A stretch of 10,119 nt of DNA from an uncultured Treponema sp. (GTDB lineage: Bacteria > Spirochaetota > Spirochaetia > Treponematales > Treponemataceae), in contig CAJPOL010000066.1 in NCBI GenBank assembly GCA_905372265.1, positions 1 through 10,119 of the forward strand. The letters are read 5' to 3'. The notes beneath the pieces were generated by a model. The model was not told the origin of the DNA. It saw only the letters and a list, made by a program, of their open reading frames with translations, and did no database searches. This document shows, one piece after another, positions 6,915 through 10,119 of the stretch. Position 1 is the stretch's first letter; each line of letters opens with the position of its first letter. Made by a program: the position numbers and the translations under genes.

Positions 6915-8486
6915 ATGAAGCAGTACCGTAAAAATAGATTATACTTATTTATTCCGATCGTAGTTTGTTATATTGCTGCCTGTAGCGATATAACAAGACC
7001 GGAAGTCCAATCTGCAAAACCGAAGATATCCGAAGAGAGCCATACGCCACCCGATTCCTCCTCTTTCCCCGATGCCGAAGCTAAAAAACAAATGCTTTTT
7101 AAACGACTTTTGAATGCGGCATTGCGTTTTGAAAAAACGGTCGATGTCGGCGATTTACACATAAGCTGCAAAACCGACGAAAAAGGACAAAGCGAATGTA
7201 AAAAGCTGTATTCCGATTTTTTGGACTATCTGGACGAAAACTCGCTTTTTCTTTTTCATTTGCCACCGTCAAAAGATATTGCCTATAAGTATAAAAACGA
7301 TAATGAAGACGAAACAGCTTCGTATGAGCTGACCTTTCTTATCGAAAGCGCTGCAGCCGATGTAGACTATCAGCGGCTTATACAGGCTTTTGAAAAATTC
7401 TATAGCGTTGTACACGAAAGCATGTCGCAAGCAGAAATAAGTTATGCCTTGTACCGCGAGCTGCAAAAAAACATCGTGTATGAAGTAAATTCAAGTTCGC
7501 AATACCAAAGGACGGCTGCGGGCGCACTGTTGGACGGCAAAGGCGTATGCGAAGACTACAGCCTCAGTTATAAAAAACTGATGAACGGCGCAGGCATTCA
7601 AACGGTTTGCGTAGAAGGGAAAGACCGGATCGTATATACGGAACCAACCGTCGCCCATATGTGGAACCGAATTAACCTTGACGGTCAATGGTACAATGCG
7701 GATGCAACATGGGACGATTACCAATGGGCTGGGCAATATCTGCGCTCACACAGCGAGGGAAAATATTTTTTAACATCGGACAACTGGTTTTACGGTGCCG
7801 ATGTATTAAATCACCCTTTGATATATCAAAAATACCATCCCGTGCCGGCTGCAAACGATGTACGCTATGAAAACACCGATTACATTTTCCGCAACGGCGA
7901 TAAAAAAAGCGATCCGTTTTATCATCAAGGCTATTGGTACTATTTTTCGTACGAGGATATGAGCATTTACCGCAGCCGCTTTGACGGAAGCGATAAGAGA
8001 CGGCTGTATCAAAAAATGTATCACACAAATAGCGCCATCTATCATCCCAATTATGCCAAATTACACCGAATCGAATTCGGCAAAGACAAAATCTACTTTA
8101 TAGACTATGCCGAAAGCTATGGAACAAACGGCAATACGCTGTACACCATGAATTATGACGGTTCGTCCGTACAAAAAATCGGTGCGGCGCCCTCGCCGTC
8201 AGCTCCGCTCAAAGACGCAGCCGACACTCCGGAACGGGAAGCTCCCGGAACGTTTGCATTGCGGGTAGAGCTTTTACTGGCAAAAATGAGAGATGCGTAC
8301 TATCACGGAGCGGAAGACTACTTTACCCCCGAACACCCTGACAGAAAAAAATTTGTTACAGCCATACAAAAAGCCGAACAGCTGTTACAAAATACGCCAC
8401 CGGATGCACATGCAGCGCGTGAATTATATACGGAACTGCACGGTCTCCGAACTTGCCGCTTTATGGAAAGAACGTGCAGCCGGTAG
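6915..8486 (+). CDS. Transglutaminase-like domain lipoprotein with C-terminal propeller-like region
   Basis: A 523-residue exported lipoprotein of unknown substrate. Residues 8-20 are hydrophobic and end in the lipobox I20-A-A-C23, predicting lipidation at C23 and membrane anchoring. A Ser/Pro-rich linker follows. The transglutaminase-like fold (about 160-285) has the papain-type triad C212 in GKGVCEDYS, H248 in VAHMWNRI and D263 in NADATWDD. Such domains in bacteria usually act as cysteine proteases or peptide-modifying enzymes rather than true cross-linkers. Residues about 315-425 contain YWYYFS, IYRSRFDGSDKRRL, KIYFIDY and LYTMNYDGSSVQKI, the Tyr-rich repeated strands of DUF5050-like propellers. 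The tail (about 445-510) is helical and FIVAR-like. TAAGGAGA at 6901-6908 fits the ATG at 6915; an ATG at 6911 is too close and opens a six-codon frame. The last 12 or so residues look unlike the rest and may reflect a frameshift near 8443. Confidence 0.88.
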   Translation: MKQYRKNRLYLFIPIVVCYIAACSDITRPEVQSAKPKISEESHTPPDSSSFPDAEAKKQMLFKRLLNAALRFEKTVDVGDLHISCKTDEKGQSECKKLYSDFLDYLDENSLFLFHLPPSKDIAYKYKNDNEDETASYELTFLIESAAADVDYQRLIQAFEKFYSVVHESMSQAEISYALYRELQKNIVYEVNSSSQYQRTAAGALLDGKGVCEDYSLSYKKLMNGAGIQTVCVEGKDRIVYTEPTVAHMWNRINLDGQWYNADATWDDYQWAGQYLRSHSEGKYFLTSDNWFYGADVLNHPLIYQKYHPVPAANDVRYENTDYIFRNGDKKSDPFYHQGYWYYFSYEDMSIYRSRFDGSDKRRLYQKMYHTNSAIYHPNYAKLHRIEFGKDKIYFIDYAESYGTNGNTLYTMNYDGSSVQKIGAAPSPSAPLKDAADTPEREAPGTFALRVELLLAKMRDAYYHGAEDYFTPEHPDRKKFVTAIQKAEQLLQNTPPDAHAARELYTELHGLRTCRFMERTCSR

Positions 8487-8529
8487 TTATCCGCTCATGC
8501 CGTATAGCGCCCGGAAACCCCACAAAGAC

Positions 8530-9456
8530 TTAGGCCGCCAGACTTTTAAGAAACGGCCAAACAGCAACGAGCGAAAAAATAAAAATAGTTCCGTAAGCGG
8601 TAAGGCCGAGTATGAGGCTTACTGTCTGTACGTATTTTTCCGCCGTACGCATTCTGTTAAACAGATGGGCTCTTCCCGCCCATGCAAGATACGCCACAAT
8701 TGTGATAGGGATGGTCATGCCGAGCGACATGCTGATAACTGTCAGAACCCCTAAACCGGCAGCATCCATGCTGGTAACCAATACAAGCACGAGCAAGGCC
8801 GCAGGACAGGGATAAATACCGCTGAGCATAAATGCGCTCCACTGCATCTTTTCGGCTTTTCCGTGAGTATGATGTTCATGTGTGCAGGTGTGATGACAAT
8901 GACCGCCGCATCCGAAATGGAAATGTCTGAACCGGTGCGGAAAGGCATGCGATAAAAGGTGCAGGATGGAAAGGCTCGATAAAACCAATAATATAATAAA
9001 TGAGAAACCTTCAAGGTAAATTGCCGCCGAAGCGGTATGCACCGAAATTGCTCCGCTCACATTCCGGAAGATGAGCAATAACACAATGCTGGTTAAGCCG
9101 TGCAATCCCGCCAAAACGAGGCTTGTCAGTAAAGGTTCCCATACGGGAGCCGGTTTCCCGATATAAAATGAAAAAACAAGCGTTTTCCGATGGCCGGGGC
9201 CGAGCGCATGCATAAACCCGTAAAAAAATGCAAGCCACATAATAGCCCAAAAAGCCTGTGCCGAATTTGTTTGAGCCCATTCGTACATATAATCACCTAA
9301 TCGCGTATGCAGTTTGGCTTGTTCATTTACGATGAATTCAGAAGGTTTTTCGGAACGTACCGGCGCAGGTGTTTTTTTCGTACCGGTAAAAGGATTGGCA
9401 AAAAGTATTACGGTGCCGGTATAAAGCAATAGAAGCACGATTATGTATTTTCGCAT
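8530..9456 (-). CDS. NicO-family nickel/cobalt transporter with His/Cys-rich loop
   Basis: An integral inner-membrane transporter of the NicO/RcnA-like group, predicted to move Ni2+ or Co2+; direction and exact metal cannot be read from sequence. Numbered from the ATG at 9456, residues 4-20 are a hydrophobic N-terminal segment, probably a signal peptide or first helix. The family signature HALGPGHRKT is at 83-92, with HGLTSI at 119-124. About six further hydrophobic segments follow. Between two of them lies a His/Cys-rich loop (about 170-198) with 11 His and 3 Cys, a putative metal-binding site. Start choice: AGGA at 9468-9465 is well placed (8 bases) for the ATG at 9456. An in-frame ATG at 9465, three codons earlier, lies directly on that sequence and has no ribosome binding site of its own. 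The gene starts right after the DUF1007 stop codon, so the two are probably one operon. Its stop lies 43 bases from the convergent lipoprotein gene. Confidence 0.92.
   Translation of the reverse strand: MRKYIIVLLLLYTGTVILFANPFTGTKKTPAPVRSEKPSEFIVNEQAKLHTRLGDYMYEWAQTNSAQAFWAIMWLAFFYGFMHALGPGHRKTLVFSFYIGKPAPVWEPLLTSLVLAGLHGLTSIVLLLIFRNVSGAISVHTASAAIYLEGFSFIILLVLSSLSILHLLSHAFPHRFRHFHFGCGGHCHHTCTHEHHTHGKAEKMQWSAFMLSGIYPCPAALLVLVLVTSMDAAGLGVLTVISMSLGMTIPITIVAYLAWAGRAHLFNRMRTAEKYVQTVSLILGLTAYGTIFIFSLVAVWPFLKSLAA
8863..8949 (-). other. His/Cys-rich metal-binding loop of the NicO transporter
   Basis: These codons encode a 29-residue hydrophilic loop between membrane segments with 11 His and 3 Cys, including HFHFGCGGHCHH and HEHHTH. 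Comparable His-rich loops occur in RcnA-like and other nickel/cobalt/zinc transporters. The loop probably captures or buffers metal; the Cys content could favour softer metals. Confidence 0.75.
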
Positions 9457-9466
9457 ATGAGGCATC

Positions 9467-10119
9467 CTAATGATAGAGATGAATCTCTTTCGGATAGTAG
9501 ATTTGCAGCCCCGGTTTCCATGTATCGTAGATAGCGGTCATATCGGCTGCATCCAACGGATCATAATAGACAGGGTACTTTTTATTCTCACGGATGGTAT
9601 ACTGAGGCGTGAAAGCGGTAGGAGTGCCGGTAAAAAGTACCGGAGTCTTTTCATCATAACGGAAATCGCAGAAAAAGGTGTAATCATAGACAGCAAAATA
9701 CAAATCGGTCTCATTATATGATGAGAGGTCAATATAGAACCGGTAAGAAAGAATGCCGTCTTTTTGCCATGCGGAGAAGCGGCTCACCGTTTTAGGGCTG
9801 CTCCGTTTATCGCCCTGACGGATAAAGGTAAAGTAGTAATAATGCTGAGTATTGATAAAGGCATTATCGTAAATATCTTGTATTTCCGCCGTATTGAATA
9901 CGCCGTTTTTATCGCTGTCATAGCCTTGAATAATATCGGCGCTGAAAAAACGGTCAAATGTCCATGTTTCGTATGCGCCTTGCAGTTTCTGACCGTCCCA
10001 GACAAATTCGGTTTGGGCGGAGATGAACATGTGCGGATGGGCGGTAAGGACGGGCGGAAGTGTCAAAAGAAGTATGATGCAGAGAAGCACTCTGCGTTCA
10101 CATCTTGTAGAAAAAGAAT
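9467..10119 (-). CDS. DUF1007 family exported protein, partner of the NicO transporter (probably 5'-partial)
   Basis: A periplasmic or extracytoplasmic DUF1007 protein. The family is often encoded next to NicO transporters and is thought to assist metal uptake, though no biochemical role is established to my knowledge. The frame is open to the window edge. The first possible start inside the window is a GTG at 10090-10088. It would give a signal peptide without positive charges, has no ribosome binding site, and has basic residues (RCERR) just upstream in frame, so the true start is probably outside the window. Numbering from that GTG, residues 2-17 form the hydrophobic core, and cleavage after L15-T-A17 would expose H18-P-H20, the conserved HPH start of the family. 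D58-E69 (DSDKNGVFNTAE) is a perfect EF-hand-type calcium loop. The C-terminal half is rich in Tyr and Phe (HYYYFTF, YDYTFFCDFRYD). Its TAG stop at 9469-9467 abuts the NicO gene. Confidence 0.88.
   Translation of the reverse strand, partial: SFSTRCERRVLLCIILLLTLPPVLTAHPHMFISAQTEFVWDGQKLQGAYETWTFDRFFSADIIQGYDSDKNGVFNTAEIQDIYDNAFINTQHYYYFTFIRQGDKRSSPKTVSRFSAWQKDGILSYRFYIDLSSYNETDLYFAVYDYTFFCDFRYDEKTPVLFTGTPTAFTPQYTIRENKKYPVYYDPLDAADMTAIYDTWKPGLQIYYPKEIHLYH
9884..9919 (-). other. EF-hand-type calcium-binding loop in the DUF1007 protein
   Basis: The codons encode DSDKNGVFNTAE. Ligand positions 1, 3, 5, 9 and 12 are D, D, N, N and E, with the invariant G at position 6, which matches the canonical EF-hand loop. 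This predicts calcium binding, probably structural, in the extracytoplasmic protein. It is an inference from motif alone. Confidence 0.7.

Noticed and set aside
6911..6931. Six-codon upstream frame (MNEAVP) overlapping the lipoprotein start
   Set aside because: Its ATG is only three bases from the AGGAG sequence, too close for efficient use, and the overlap is easily accidental.
8487..8529. Bidirectional terminator between the convergent lipoprotein and NicO genes
   Set aside because: The 43 bases contain no stem of useful length and no T-runs.
8293..8754. 153-codon open frame on the plus strand
   Set aside because: Its first part lies in another frame of the lipoprotein gene and its second part is antisense to the NicO gene. 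Only the piece near 8443-8500 looks protein-like, and that is better treated as a possible frameshift tail than a separate gene.

Overview
The window looks like chromosomal DNA from a spirochaete, most likely a treponeme of intermediate GC content. This is an inference. It rests on a lipoprotein combining a transglutaminase-like core with a propeller-like region, a Cache-HAMP chemoreceptor, a secreted phosphoesterase-type nuclease and the arginyl-tRNA synthetase type. No rRNA, tRNA, insertion sequence, phage gene or CRISPR array is visible.

Layout. Positions 1-1470 hold the 3' part of a methyl-accepting chemotaxis protein whose 5' end lies outside the window. Positions 1545-2558 encode an exported endonuclease/exonuclease/phosphatase family protein. 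A 263-base gap follows, holding a strong 17-bp hairpin whose right arm runs into a degenerate 9-base tandem repeat, and then a plausible promoter. Positions 2822-6771 carry three closely spaced genes on the same strand: argS (arginyl-tRNA synthetase), an MTA/SAH nucleosidase (mtnN/pfs) and a GH29 alpha-L-fucosidase without a signal peptide. After a 143-base gap with a candidate promoter, 6915-8486 encodes a lipoprotein with a transglutaminase-like catalytic triad. Converging on it from the minus strand is a metal-uptake pair: a DUF1007 periplasmic protein (9467 to the window edge) and a NicO-type nickel/cobalt transporter (8530 to about 9456). These two are separated by only a few bases.

How the genes work together. 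The minus-strand pair is the clearest functional unit. An exported protein with a His-Pro-His mature N-terminus and a perfect EF-hand-type loop sits beside a permease with a His/Cys-rich loop, which fits transition-metal handling. The argS-mtnN-fucosidase run is probably co-transcribed, but its products serve different jobs (translation, methyl-cycle or quorum by-product recycling, sugar salvage), so the grouping looks housekeeping rather than a pathway.

I do not see a convincing undescribed system. The items most worth a second look are the hairpin/9-mer repeat element at 2580-2638, the possible frameshift at the 3' end of the transglutaminase-like lipoprotein gene, and the metal-binding features of the DUF1007/NicO pair.
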